This document shows, piece by piece, positions 20,172-29,056 of a stretch of 64,000 nt of DNA (the first letter of the stretch is position 1; the number at the start of each line of letters is the position of its first letter). Under the pieces are notes generated by a model, which was not told where the DNA came from, did not search any database, and saw only the letters and a list, made by a program, of their open reading frames with translations. The stretch comes from Marivita sp. (GTDB lineage Bacteria; Pseudomonadota; Alphaproteobacteria; Rhodobacterales; Rhodobacteraceae), in NCBI RefSeq assembly GCF_020055675.1, contig NZ_JAIPUS010000012.1, positions 40,411 through 104,410 of the forward strand, written 5' to 3'. A program made the translations under genes and the position numbers.

Positions 20172-21140
20172 ATGCGCTTGCGACTGGTCAAACAGAACAC
20201 GAATTTCGATTTCTTCAGCCGATGGAAGGTCTGGCTTGGCATATCCGGCCTGTTGATGGTGCTGGCCTTGTTGTCGTTTTTTCTGCAGGGGTTGAATTAC
20301 GGCATCGATTTCCGGGGCGGCACGACGATCCGGACGCAGAGCGCGGAACCGCTGGATGTCGGTCAGTACCGCGACGCCATTGGCGGGCTCGGACTGGGGG
20401 ATGTCAGCATCACGGAGGTGTTCGACCCGACCTTTGGCCCGGACCAGAACGTGGCCATGGTCCGCATACAGGCGCAGGAGGGCGAAGAGGCCGTCAGCGT
20501 GGAGGTGATCGAACGGGTCGAAGCCGCCTTGTCCGAAGTTGTGCCCGACATCGAATTCGTGTCGGTGGAATCGGTCGGCCCGAAAGTGTCGGGAGAGTTG
20601 ATCCAGACGGCGGCCATCGCGGTCTTGCTCGCCATCGGCGCGGTGCTCATTTATATCTGGCTGCGGTTCGAATGGCAGTTCGCGCTCGGCGCCGTGGCGG
20701 CGCTGGTGCATGACGTGATCCTGACCATCGGGATATTCTCCGAGCTTCAGATCAAGTTCGATCTTGCCATCATCGCGGCGCTTCTGACCATCGTGGGCTA
20801 TTCGCTCAACGACACGGTGGTGGTCTTTGACCGGGTGCGCGAGAACCTCATCAAGTACAAGAAGAAGGACCTGAAGGAGGTTCTGAACATCTCGATCAAC
20901 GAAACGCTCAGCCGAACCTTCATGACTTCCGTCACCACGCTTCTTGCGCTGGTGTCGCTTTTCGTGCTGGGCGGGGACGTCATCCGGGGGTTTGTCTTTG
21001 CGATGATCTGGGGTGTGATCGTCGGCACCTATTCGTCGATTTTCGTGGCCTCCGCGATCCTGCTCTGGCTTGGGGTCAAGCGGGACTGGTCCAAACCAAC
21101 GGATACCACGGGCAACCAATTCGCCAACGTGGATGCTTGA
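20172..21140 (+). CDS. secF: Protein translocase subunit SecF
   Basis: 322 aa. The first membrane helix is followed by the conserved GIDFRGGT. The core helices carry YSLNDTVVVFDRVREN and ETLSRTFMTSVTTLLAL, the SecF signatures. It is the partner of SecD, encoded just upstream. The last eight bases overlap the start of the next membrane-protein gene. Confidence 0.97.
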   Translation: MRLRLVKQNTNFDFFSRWKVWLGISGLLMVLALLSFFLQGLNYGIDFRGGTTIRTQSAEPLDVGQYRDAIGGLGLGDVSITEVFDPTFGPDQNVAMVRIQAQEGEEAVSVEVIERVEAALSEVVPDIEFVSVESVGPKVSGELIQTAAIAVLLAIGAVLIYIWLRFEWQFALGAVAALVHDVILTIGIFSELQIKFDLAIIAALLTIVGYSLNDTVVVFDRVRENLIKYKKKDLKEVLNISINETLSRTFMTSVTTLLALVSLFVLGGDVIRGFVFAMIWGVIVGTYSSIFVASAILLWLGVKRDWSKPTDTTGNQFANVDA

Positions 21141-21717
21141 TGCGGGTCTGAGCGCCCTGGCAACGCCGGGTCTGGCTTGGATCGTCCTGATCACTCTTGT
21201 CGCCGGTATCGTTTACGGCTTTGCCGGATTCGGTGCGGGGCTTGTCTTCATGCCGGTGGCGGTGATCTTCTTGCCGCCGGTCATGGCGATCGCAACCTTT
21301 TCGGTTTCGTCCATGTCATCGCTTGTGACCGTGTTTCCAAGGGCGCTACCGCTGGTGCACCGCAAGGCGGTTCTGGTGCTCATCCTGTCGGCCGCGGTGG
21401 CGGCGTCCCTGGGGCTCTGGGTGTTGCGCGTCTCGGATGTGACCGCGATCCGCTGGGTGGTCGTCACGACACGGGCCACAACCGTCGTTTTCCTGACGGC
21501 AACAAGCCTCTTGATGCTGCCCTTGATGGCGTTGCAGGGGATTCTGACAGCGCCTGCCGTGGCCTTGGGATGTGTTCTGCTGGTTCCCTACGGCGCGGGC
21601 GCGCTGATCGGGCAGGCCCTGTTCCGGCCCCGGAGGGAACGGTTTTATCGCGTGGCGGCTTATGCCATTATCAGCGCGGCGACGCTGGCGGGCGTGCCGC
21701 TCTGGGACAATCTGTGA
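21133..21717 (+). CDS. TauE/SafE-family permease, apparently internally shortened
   Basis: 194 aa from the ATG at 21133, overlapping the secF stop by eight bases. The first half carries the family repeat (GIVYGFAGFGAGLVFMPV). The C-terminal part (TTRATTVVFLTATSLLMLPL, then ALIGQALF) matches the end of the second half. Family members are normally about 240-250 aa and contain a second Gly-rich block with a GxxGP-type motif between these parts. Here IRWVVV runs straight into TTRATTV, so roughly 45-50 residues, including that block, seem to be missing in frame. It may be non-functional or have altered activity. Intact relatives are thought to export sulfonates, sulfite or organic anions. Confidence 0.7.
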   Translation: MLDAGLSALATPGLAWIVLITLVAGIVYGFAGFGAGLVFMPVAVIFLPPVMAIATFSVSSMSSLVTVFPRALPLVHRKAVLVLILSAAVAASLGLWVLRVSDVTAIRWVVVTTRATTVVFLTATSLLMLPLMALQGILTAPAVALGCVLLVPYGAGALIGQALFRPRRERFYRVAAYAIISAATLAGVPLWDNL

Positions 21718-21731
21718 ACGGAGGGTCAAAC

Positions 21732-22088
21732 ATGCGACTGAACGAAGTTGTCTTTAATGATGCCGAACCGATCGACGGCTATGGCCCCGGTTTCTTTCGC
21801 ATCGGAGGCAAGAGGCACGACGGCGCGCTTGTGACCGGCTACATGGGCACGCGGCCCTGGGGCGGGTACACGGACGCCGAGACGCTTCTTGATCTGGTTG
21901 AAGACGTGGATGTGTTGTTCATCGGGACCGGAACCGAGATTGCCCATATCCCCGCCGCGTTGCGCAACCGGCTCGAAGCCGAGGGGCTGGGTGTCGAGGC
22001 GATGAATTCACCCGCGGCATGCCGGACCTATAACGTGCTTCTGTCCGAAGGCCGCAGGGTCGCGGCGGCCTTGTTGCCGGTCGATTAG
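21732..22088 (+). CDS. Mth938-like domain protein
   Basis: 118 aa. It carries the Mth938 signature: an N-terminal FNDAEPIDGYGPGFFRIGG, a central FIGTGTEIAHIP and the C-terminal MNSPAACRTYNVLLSEGRRVAAALLP. The molecular function of this small cytoplasmic family is not established. It commonly lies beside secDF in alphaproteobacteria, as here, and human NDUFAF3, a complex I assembly factor, contains the same fold. The SD-like GGAGG precedes the ATG at 21732. Confidence 0.88.
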   Translation: MRLNEVVFNDAEPIDGYGPGFFRIGGKRHDGALVTGYMGTRPWGGYTDAETLLDLVEDVDVLFIGTGTEIAHIPAALRNRLEAEGLGVEAMNSPAACRTYNVLLSEGRRVAAALLPVD

Positions 22089-22222
22089 CAGGGGCGGCGA
22101 TGCGATGACGCATCGTGACTGTCCATTGACGGAAAGCCCCCGGCGGCATCGTCGCGCGTCGAATTCCGACAAGCGACATTTTCGCGCTTTTGCCAGCCGC
22201 GCCCTTGGTCTAAGCGGGGGTC

Positions 22223-22837
22223 ATGGTGTTGTCTGTCCGCGATCTTGCCGTCACCCGAGGGGGGCTTGCGATCCTCGAAGGGGTGTCATTTGACGTCCCC
22301 CCCGGCGAGGCGTTGGTGCTGCGCGGCCCCAATGGTGTGGGCAAGACGACCCTTTTGCGCAGCGTTGCCGGGTTGCAGCCCGCCGAAGTCGGGCAGGTGA
22401 CCGGCGCAGAGGACGAGATTGCCTATTCGGGCCATTCCGACGGGCTCAAGGCGATGCTGAGCGTGACGGAAAACCTGCGCTTCTGGGCGTCCGTGTTCGG
22501 ACTGTCTGACATCGCACCGGCCCTCGCCGCTTTCGACCTGGAGGGATTGCGCGACCGGATGGCCGGCACGCTGTCCGCCGGGCAAAAACGCCGGCTTGGG
22601 CTGGCGCGGCTTATGGTGACGGGCCGGCCCGTCTGGGTGTTGGACGAACCGACCGTGTCGCTCGATACCGCGTCGGTGGCGCTGTTCGCCCAGGCGGTGC
22701 GCACCCATCTGGGGCAGGGCGGCAGTGCGTTGATGGCAACCCATATCGACCTTGGACTGGCCGAGGCCCATGTGCTCGACCTGACCCCCTACAAGGCGGG
22801 GCCGCGGTCGCGCCAGATGGACGAGGCGTTCCTGTGA
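22223..22837 (+). CDS. ccmA: Cytochrome c maturation ABC transporter ATPase CcmA
   Basis: 204 aa. Walker [14 protein letters not shown] is near residue 35. The ABC signature is degenerate ([13 protein letters not shown]), as is usual for CcmA. Walker B is [11 protein letters not shown]. It energises the CcmABCD complex that releases holo-CcmE during haem delivery to c-type cytochromes. Its stop overlaps the GTG of ccmB (GTGA). Confidence 0.95.
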   Translation: MVLSVRDLAVTRGGLAILEGVSFDVPPGEALVLRGPNGVGKTTLLRSVAGLQPAEVGQVTGAEDEIAYSGHSDGLKAMLSVTENLRFWASVFGLSDIAPALAAFDLEGLRDRMAGTLSAGQKRRLGLARLMVTGRPVWVLDEPTVSLDTASVALFAQAVRTHLGQGGSALMATHIDLGLAEAHVLDLTPYKAGPRSRQMDEAFL

Positions 22838-23490
22838 GGGCGCTGTTGTTGCGGGATCTGAGACTGGCGATCCGGGCTGGCGGGGGCTTTGGCCTGGGAC
22901 TCGCGTTCTTCCTGATCGTGACGGTGCTTGTGCCGTTCGGTGTCGGCCCGGAAACCGCGCTCTTGTCGCGCATCGCGCCGGGTATCCTGTGGATCGGCGC
23001 GCTGCTTGCCTGCCTGTTGTCGCTGGACCGTATCCTTGCGCTGGACTGGGAGGATGGATCGCTTGACCTGCTGGCCACGGCGCCGCTGCCGATGGAGGGA
23101 ATCGTGACGGTGAAGGCCATCGCGCATTGGATCACCACGGGCCTGCCACTGGTTCTGGCCGCCCCGGTGCTGGGTGTCCTGCTGAGCCTGCCCGTACCGG
23201 CCTATCAATGGGTGGTGATCAGCCTTGTGCTGGGCACCCCCGCGCTGAGCGTGATCGGCACGTTCGGCGCGGCCTTGACCGTGGGGCTGAAACGCGGCGG
23301 ATTGCTGATGTCGCTCTTGGTGTTGCCGCTTTATGTCCCGACCCTGATCTTCGGGGCAGAGGTCGCCCGGCGCGGGGCAGAGGGACTGACCGTACAGACG
23401 CCGCTGCTGCTCCTGGCGGGGATCAGCCTTGGCGTGATCGCGCTTTTGCCCTTTGCCAGCGCCGCGGTGCTGAGGATTAATCTGCGATAA
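22834..23490 (+). CDS. ccmB: Cytochrome c maturation permease CcmB
   Basis: 218 aa from a GTG at 22834. There are six predicted membrane helices, and the family features [27 protein letters not shown]-type and [10 protein letters not shown] are present. It forms the membrane part of the CcmAB transporter with the product of the overlapping upstream gene. Confidence 0.94.
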   Translation: MRALLLRDLRLAIRAGGGFGLGLAFFLIVTVLVPFGVGPETALLSRIAPGILWIGALLACLLSLDRILALDWEDGSLDLLATAPLPMEGIVTVKAIAHWITTGLPLVLAAPVLGVLLSLPVPAYQWVVISLVLGTPALSVIGTFGAALTVGLKRGGLLMSLLVLPLYVPTLIFGAEVARRGAEGLTVQTPLLLLAGISLGVIALLPFASAAVLRINLR

Positions 23491-23548
23491 CGCGTCCCAT
23501 GCGGTTTTTTGAATTGAAGGGGGGCAATGAACCGCCTATTTGACATGC

Positions 23549-24277
23549 ATGTCTTTGTGGGAATACGCAAATCCGGTGAAATTCATCCGCACCACCGACA
23601 AGGTGTTGCCGTGGATTTGGACCTTTGCCGTGGTCGCCCTTGTGGTCGGTCTTGTCTGGGGATTTTTCTTCACGCCAGATGACTTCCGGCAGGGGTCGAC
23701 CGTCAAGATCATTTATATCCATGTGCCTTCGGCGCTGATGGCGATCAATGCCTGGTTGATGATGCTGGTCGCCTCTCTTGTCTGGATCGTCCGCCGGCAT
23801 CACGTCTCGGCGCTTGCGGCCCGGGCCGCGGCGCCCGTGGGGGCTGTGATGACCCTGATCGCGCTGGCGACAGGGGCATTCTGGGGCCAGCCGATGTGGG
23901 GAACATGGTGGGCCTGGGATCCACGTCTGACCTCGTTCCTGATCCTGTTCCTGTTTTACCTTGGCTATATGGCGCTCTGGGAGGCGATCGAGGATGACGA
24001 CACCGCCGCCGATCTGACGTCGATCCTGTGCCTTGTCGGCTCGGTCTTTGCGATCCTCAGCCGCTATGCTGTGAACTTCTGGAACCAGGGGCTGCATCAG
24101 GGCGCGACGCTCAGCCTGGACAAGGAAGAAAACATCTCGGACGTGTTCTGGTTTCCGCTGCTTGTCTGCATCGCGGGGTTCGTTCTGCTTTTCATCGCAT
24201 TGGTGTTCCTGCGCACGCAGACGGAAATCCGCGCACGCCGCACACGGGCGCTGCTGGCACGTGAAGGACAAGTCTGA
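23549..24277 (+). CDS. ccmC: Cytochrome c maturation protein CcmC
   Basis: 242 aa from the ATG at 23549. Its WWD haem-handling domain is intact (WGTWWAWDPRLTSFLILFLF). Six membrane helices are predicted, and external His residues flank the WWD loop (IYIHVPSALMAIN and NQGLHQGATLSL). CcmC passes haem to CcmE. The ccmD start codon overlaps its stop (TGATG). Confidence 0.95.
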   Translation: MSLWEYANPVKFIRTTDKVLPWIWTFAVVALVVGLVWGFFFTPDDFRQGSTVKIIYIHVPSALMAINAWLMMLVASLVWIVRRHHVSALAARAAAPVGAVMTLIALATGAFWGQPMWGTWWAWDPRLTSFLILFLFYLGYMALWEAIEDDDTAADLTSILCLVGSVFAILSRYAVNFWNQGLHQGATLSLDKEENISDVFWFPLLVCIAGFVLLFIALVFLRTQTEIRARRTRALLAREGQV

Positions 24278-24432
24278 TGCCGGAGCTTGGCAAATACGCG
24301 GTCGCGGTCCTTGGCTCTTACGGGGTAACGGTAGCTTTGCTGGCGTTGATCGTGCTGGTCAGTCTGAAACGCGCGAGAAAAGTGCGTGCTTCACTTGACG
24401 AAGTCGAACGGTGGAGCGGCAAGAATGGCTAG
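24277..24432 (+). CDS. ccmD: Haem exporter protein CcmD (small)
   Basis: 51 aa: MPELGKYAVAVLGSYGVTVA, then LLALIVLVSL and a basic KRARK stretch. This is the classic CcmD pattern of one membrane helix followed by a positively charged tail. It stabilises CcmABC-CcmE. It lies precisely between ccmC and ccmG and overlaps both (ATG at 24277, stop at 24430-24432). Confidence 0.9.
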   Translation: MPELGKYAVAVLGSYGVTVALLALIVLVSLKRARKVRASLDEVERWSGKNG

Positions 24433-24964
24433 AATTTCGCCCCTGATGGTGCTTCCCCCGGTGCTTTTCGGGGCCTTCGCGGTGATGGCCTATGTCGGCA
24501 TGTTCCGTGAAGACCCGCAAGGCCTGCCGTCGACGCGTGTCGGCCAGCCTGCACCACCGATCACGGAGGCGACGCTTCCGGGATATGATGCGTTTTCGCC
24601 GGATATGCTGACGTCGGGTGACGTGACATTGGTGAATTTCTGGGCCAGCTGGTGCCCGCCATGTCGCGTTGAACATCCCAAGCTGTTGGAAATGCAAGCC
24701 GATGGTATGAATATTATCGGCGTCAACATCCGCGATCAGGAAGCAAACGCGTCGCGGTACCTGCAAGAGGATGGCAATCCGTTTGTCGCTGTGCCCTTTG
24801 ACCCGGCCGGACGCACCTCGATCGACTGGGGTGTGACCGCGCCGCCGGAGACATTCATTGTCGATGGCGACGGCACGGTCCTGTTCCGATTTGCCGGGCC
24901 GCTGGTCGGGTCGGATTACGAACAACGATTCGTCCCGGCCTTGGCCGCGGCACTGGCCGATTAG
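24425..24964 (+). CDS. ccmG: Thiol:disulfide interchange protein CcmG/DsbE
   Basis: 179 aa from the ATG at 24425, overlapping ccmD by eight bases. An N-terminal membrane anchor precedes a periplasmic thioredoxin fold with the active site NFWASWCPPCRVEHP near residue 76 and the cis-Pro loop GVTAPPETF. It reduces apocytochrome c cysteines before haem attachment. It ends the ccmABCDG operon. ccmE, ccmF and ccmH are not in the window. Confidence 0.95.
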   Translation: MARISPLMVLPPVLFGAFAVMAYVGMFREDPQGLPSTRVGQPAPPITEATLPGYDAFSPDMLTSGDVTLVNFWASWCPPCRVEHPKLLEMQADGMNIIGVNIRDQEANASRYLQEDGNPFVAVPFDPAGRTSIDWGVTAPPETFIVDGDGTVLFRFAGPLVGSDYEQRFVPALAAALAD

Positions 24965-24970
24965 CCCCTC

Positions 24971-25072
24971 CTACGGAAAGAACGGCTGAACGGCCTCTGG
25001 TGTGGCGGCAAATACGCTTGCACCTGCGATGAAGAGCAGGGCAGCGGTCTGAATTAGGGTCAGAATTTTCAT
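24971..25072 (-). CDS. Possible 33-aa secreted or membrane micro-protein
   Basis: A short reading frame on the minus strand reads MKILTLIQTAALLFIAGASV, then FAATPEAVQPFFP and stop. The shape is a textbook signal peptide with a probable cleavage after AxA and a ten-residue mature part. The ribosome-binding site is weak (GAGCTT upstream). It sits in the gap between ccmG and acnA. I do not recognise the family, and chance occurrence cannot be excluded. Confidence 0.35.
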   Translation of the reverse strand: MKILTLIQTAALLFIAGASVFAATPEAVQPFFP

Positions 25073-25286
25073 GTTGAAGCTCGTAACTGCGGTGCCTGTT
25101 CACTGACCATTTGGGGCTGGGCCGCCAAACTTGAAGGGGCCAAGCTGTCACATGCGACAGGATGTGCCAGACTCAGCGCTTCTCTTTCGCAGTTCCGTTG
25201 CGTTTTCCGGCGAGATCATGCCACCTGCCCAAGGCGGAGGCAGTTCGGGAACACGTCGGCGTCGGTAGCAATCGTGCGTAGATATG

Positions 25287-25311
25287 AAAAAGGCGGGCCC
25301 GCAAGCCCGCC
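25287..25311 (-). terminator. Rho-independent terminator of acnA
   Basis: Read on the minus strand, GGCGGGC, loop, GCCCGCC forms a strong GC stem followed by a run of five T. It lies just after the acnA stop. Confidence 0.88.
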
Positions 25312-25338
25312 TCCGTGATCGTGAATATTAACGATTTG

Positions 25339-28128
25339 TCATTCAGCCGCGATTGCGTCGCGTCCGGCCAGGTCGCGCAGCACGTAGTGCAGCACACCGC
25401 CATGTTCGATATACTCGATCTCGATCGCGGTATCGATCCGGCACTTGAGATCGATCGTCTTGGTCGATCCGTCTGCATAGGTGATGTGGCAAGGCAAGAT
25501 GGCCTGCGGGGTGACGTTGTCCAGCCCCTCGATACTCACCGTCTCGTTACCGGTCAGGCCCAGCGTTTTGCGGGTGTCCCCGCCGGTGAATTCGAACGGG
25601 ATCACACCCATGCCGACAAGGTTCGACCGGTGAATCCGCTCAAAGCTTTCGGCGATCACCGCCTTGACACCCAGAAGAGCCGTCCCCTTGGCGGCCCAGT
25701 CCCGCGACGAGCCCGCGCCATACTGTTCGCCACCGAAGATCACCAGCGGCGTGCCCGCCTCCTGATAGGCCATCGCCGCGTCGTAGATCGAGGTCTGTTC
25801 ACCGTCCGGACCCTTTGTGTAGCCGCCTTCGACACCATCCAGCATTTCGTTCTTGATTCGGATATTGGCGAAGGTGCCCCGCATCATCACCTGGTGATTG
25901 CCGCGCCGCGACCCATAGGAGTTGAATTCACGCGCGGGCACCTGCCGTTCGACGAGGTACTGACCCGCGGGTGTGCTTTCCTTGAACGATCCGGCCGGGC
26001 TGATGTGGTCCGTCGTCACCATGTCGCCAAGGAGCGCCAGAACACGGGCATCTTCGATATTGGAGATCGTGCCCGGGGTCTTTTCCATCCCCTGGAAATA
26101 GGGTGGGTTCTGGACATAGGTCGATTGCGGCGGCCAGTCATAGGTCTCGGCGTCGGACGTCTCGACCGACTGCCACTTCTCATCGCCTTCGAAAACCTCA
26201 CCGTATTTCTCGATGAAAGACTCGCGGGTCACGGTTTTTTCAACGAGTTCTGCAATCTCTTGCTGGCTTGGCCAGATGTCTTTCAGGAAGACGTCGTTGC
26301 CGTTCTTGTCCTGCCCGAGGGGTTCGCGGGTGATATCGACATTCATGTCACCCACCAGCGCATAGACCACGACGAGGGGCGGGCTGGCGAGGTAGTTGGC
26401 ACGCACATCCGGGCTGATGCGCCCTTCGAAGTTGCGGTTGCCTGACAGCACCGAGACCCCGATCAGGTCGTTGTCGTTGATGCACTTGGAAATCTCGGGC
26501 GCCAGAGGGCCGGAATTGCCGATGCAGGTGGTGCAGCCATAGCCCACCAAGTTAAAGCCCAGGGCGTCGAGATCGTCCTGCAATTCGGCCGCTTCGAGGT
26601 AGTCTGTCACCACCTTCGAACCCGGCGCCAGCGAAGTCTTGACCCACGGCTTGCGCGTCAGTCCCAGTTCGTGTGCCTTGCGGGCGACAAGGCCCGCCCC
26701 GATCATGACATAGGGGTTCGAGGTGTTCGTGCAGGAGGTGATCGAGGCGATCACCACCGAACCGTCGTGCAACTGATAATGGCTGTCCTTGTCGCTGACG
26801 AAGCCATGCTGGTGCGTGCCGGTATCGCCCGGGATATCATCGGGTTCCGGTGCGCCGCCTTCGCCTTTCCAGCGGGTTTCTTCGGTGGCCTTGACATCAC
26901 GGCCTTCGCGGAAGCCGTCGACATATTTTCCGAATTCCTTGGCAGCCATATCCAGTGCGATGTGATCCTGCGGGCGCTTGGGACCGGAAATCGCCGGGAC
27001 GACCGTACTCATGTCCAGGCCCAGCGTGTCGGTGTAGACCGGTGCATAGGTTTCGTCGCGCCAGAAGCCGTTTTCCTTGGCATAGGCTTCGACCAAGGCG
27101 ATCCGGTCGGTGTCGCGGCCGGTCAGTTCCATGTAGCGCAGGGTTTCGCGGTCGATCGGGAAAAAGCCGCAAGTGGCACCGTATTCGGGCGCCATGTTGG
27201 CAATCGTCGCGCGGTCGGCCAGCGGCAGCGTGTCGAGACCGTCGCCGTAGAATTCCACGAACTTGCCGACCACGCCCTTGGCGCGCAGCATCTCGACGAC
27301 CTTGAGCACCAGGTCGGTGCCGGTGGTGCCTTCCGTCATTTCACCGGTCAGCTCGAAGCCGATCACTTCGGGGATCAGCATCGAAATCGGCTGACCCAGC
27401 ATCGCGGCCTCGGCCTCGATCCCGCCGACGCCCCAGCCCAGAACGGCCGCGCCGTTGACCATGGTGGTGTGGCTGTCGGTGCCGACAAGCGTATCGGGAT
27501 AGGCGACGGTTTCGCCGTTCTGGTCCTCGTCTGTCCATACGGTCTGGGCAAGGTATTCGAGATTGACCTGATGGCAGATGCCGGTGCCCGGCGGCACCAC
27601 GCGGAAGTTGTTGAACGCGCCCTGGCCCCATTTGAGGAACTGGTAGCGTTCCATGTTGCGTTCGTATTCGCGATCCACGTTCATCTGGAAGGCCCGGGGA
27701 TTGCCGAATTCGTCGATCATGACCGAGTGGTCGATCACCAGATCGACCGGGTTCAACGGGTTGATCTTTTGTGCATCGCCGCCAAGCGCCTTGATGCCGT
27801 CGCGCATCGCGGCAAGATCGACGACGGCCGGCACGCCGGTGAAGTCCTGCATCAGCACGCGCGCCGGACGGTAGGCAAGTTCGCGGGTGCCCTTGCCGCC
27901 ATTCTTTGCCCAGTCGGAAAACGCGGTGATGTCATCGACCGTGACAGTCTTGCCGTCCTCGAAGCGCAGTATGTTTTCGAGCACGACCTTGAGCGAGGCG
28001 GGCAGGGTGGAGAAAGTTCCGAATCCGGCTTCTTCGGCAGCGGGAATTGAGTAATAGGCTACGGATTTGCCATTGACCGTCAAAGTCTTGCGGGTTTTGG
28101 CAGTATCCTGACCAACTGTGATGGGCAT
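25339..28128 (-). CDS. acnA: Aconitate hydratase A
   Basis: 929 aa from the ATG at 28128 (MPITVGQDTAKTRKTL). The three cluster cysteines are present: one in ITSCTNTSNP and two in GCTTCIGNSGPL. The C-terminal swivel domain contains GGEQYGAGSSRDWAAKG. It interconverts citrate and isocitrate via a [4Fe-4S] cluster in the TCA cycle. Upstream in-frame codons to 28260 are not family-like. It is monocistronic, with its own terminator. Confidence 0.97.
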   Translation of the reverse strand: MPITVGQDTAKTRKTLTVNGKSVAYYSIPAAEEAGFGTFSTLPASLKVVLENILRFEDGKTVTVDDITAFSDWAKNGGKGTRELAYRPARVLMQDFTGVPAVVDLAAMRDGIKALGGDAQKINPLNPVDLVIDHSVMIDEFGNPRAFQMNVDREYERNMERYQFLKWGQGAFNNFRVVPPGTGICHQVNLEYLAQTVWTDEDQNGETVAYPDTLVGTDSHTTMVNGAAVLGWGVGGIEAEAAMLGQPISMLIPEVIGFELTGEMTEGTTGTDLVLKVVEMLRAKGVVGKFVEFYGDGLDTLPLADRATIANMAPEYGATCGFFPIDRETLRYMELTGRDTDRIALVEAYAKENGFWRDETYAPVYTDTLGLDMSTVVPAISGPKRPQDHIALDMAAKEFGKYVDGFREGRDVKATEETRWKGEGGAPEPDDIPGDTGTHQHGFVSDKDSHYQLHDGSVVIASITSCTNTSNPYVMIGAGLVARKAHELGLTRKPWVKTSLAPGSKVVTDYLEAAELQDDLDALGFNLVGYGCTTCIGNSGPLAPEISKCINDNDLIGVSVLSGNRNFEGRISPDVRANYLASPPLVVVYALVGDMNVDITREPLGQDKNGNDVFLKDIWPSQQEIAELVEKTVTRESFIEKYGEVFEGDEKWQSVETSDAETYDWPPQSTYVQNPPYFQGMEKTPGTISNIEDARVLALLGDMVTTDHISPAGSFKESTPAGQYLVERQVPAREFNSYGSRRGNHQVMMRGTFANIRIKNEMLDGVEGGYTKGPDGEQTSIYDAAMAYQEAGTPLVIFGGEQYGAGSSRDWAAKGTALLGVKAVIAESFERIHRSNLVGMGVIPFEFTGGDTRKTLGLTGNETVSIEGLDNVTPQAILPCHITYADGSTKTIDLKCRIDTAIEIEYIEHGGVLHYVLRDLAGRDAIAAE

Positions 28129-28345
28129 GACATGGCTCCTCAGAGGGGATAATTCAGGTGTCTGTAGTGTTATTTGCCTGATGCCCCGGAAGCGATCAAG
28201 GGGGGTGCGACAATATTTGTATACTATTGTGCACAATTCATCGGGACACCGTGGACACACATGCTATCGCAAAACGTTGATTGGTCATTTCACTCAGAGA
28301 TGGCTATCTGTCACGTTGGCTCGGATGGGACAGGACCGGAACTCG

Positions 28346-29056
28346 ATGAACAGGTTTTTTGCGTTTGTGACAATACTCATGTTGGGGGTGCCGGTGACCA
28401 GCCTGCGCGCCGAAAACGCGCCTGTCGTGGTCGAGCTCTATACCTCTCAAGGCTGCTCGGCCTGCCCGCCGGCGGATGCGTTGCTGGCCCGGCTTGGGGA
28501 TTACGAGGACATCATCCCGCTGGCGCTGCATGTGGATTACTGGGATTACATCGGCTGGAAGGACAAATTCGCCATGCCGGCCTTTACCAAGCGTCAAAAA
28601 GCCTATGCGCACAGCCTTGGTACAAACATCATCTACACACCGCAGATGGTCATCAACGGCAGCGATTCGGTGGTCGGCACACGCACGATGGACGTGTCTG
28701 ATCTTGTTCAGGCGCACAAGGCCAAGGGGCTGCCGGCAAAGCTCGACATCGACCGGGCTGACGGAATATTGACGATCAAAAGCCGCCCGAACAGCCATAT
28801 CACCGCTGCCGCCGCCGGTGCCGATGTAATCGTGGTGCGCTACCGGCCGTCCGCCACGGTCGACGTCGCGCGAGGCGAAAATGCAGGCAAGACGCTGGCG
28901 CACAGCTTTATCGTGACCGAGTGGACGGATGTCGGCGACTGGGACGGCGCGTCTGAATTATCTCAGGCCGTGCCGGTGGAGGGCCCGCGTCCGATCGTCG
29001 TGCTTGTTCAGGAAAAAGGTCACGGGGCCATCTTTGCCGCGGCGCGCTTGCGCTGA
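28346..29056 (+). CDS. DUF1223 thioredoxin-like exported protein
   Basis: 236 aa from the ATG at 28346. A signal peptide (FFAFVTILMLGVPVTSLRAE) is followed by the DUF1223 domain with VELYTSQGCSACPPADALL (a CxxC in a thioredoxin-like fold), HVDYWDYIGWKD and YTPQMVINGSD. It is probably a periplasmic redox protein of unknown partner. An ATG at 28325 is an alternative. Its 3' end overlaps the convergent acyltransferase gene by 37 bases. Confidence 0.85.
   Translation: MNRFFAFVTILMLGVPVTSLRAENAPVVVELYTSQGCSACPPADALLARLGDYEDIIPLALHVDYWDYIGWKDKFAMPAFTKRQKAYAHSLGTNIIYTPQMVINGSDSVVGTRTMDVSDLVQAHKAKGLPAKLDIDRADGILTIKSRPNSHITAAAAGADVIVVRYRPSATVDVARGENAGKTLAHSFIVTEWTDVGDWDGASELSQAVPVEGPRPIVVLVQEKGHGAIFAAARLR

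Larger units (their letters stand above)
24965..25338. other. Intergenic region between ccmG and acnA
   Basis: A 374-base gap between convergent genes. It contains the candidate 33-aa reading frame (24971-25072), a near-palindrome CTGTCACATGCGACAG at 25145-25160 (14 of 16 positions symmetric), and the acnA terminator at 25287-25311. Nothing else is recognisable. Confidence 0.6.
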
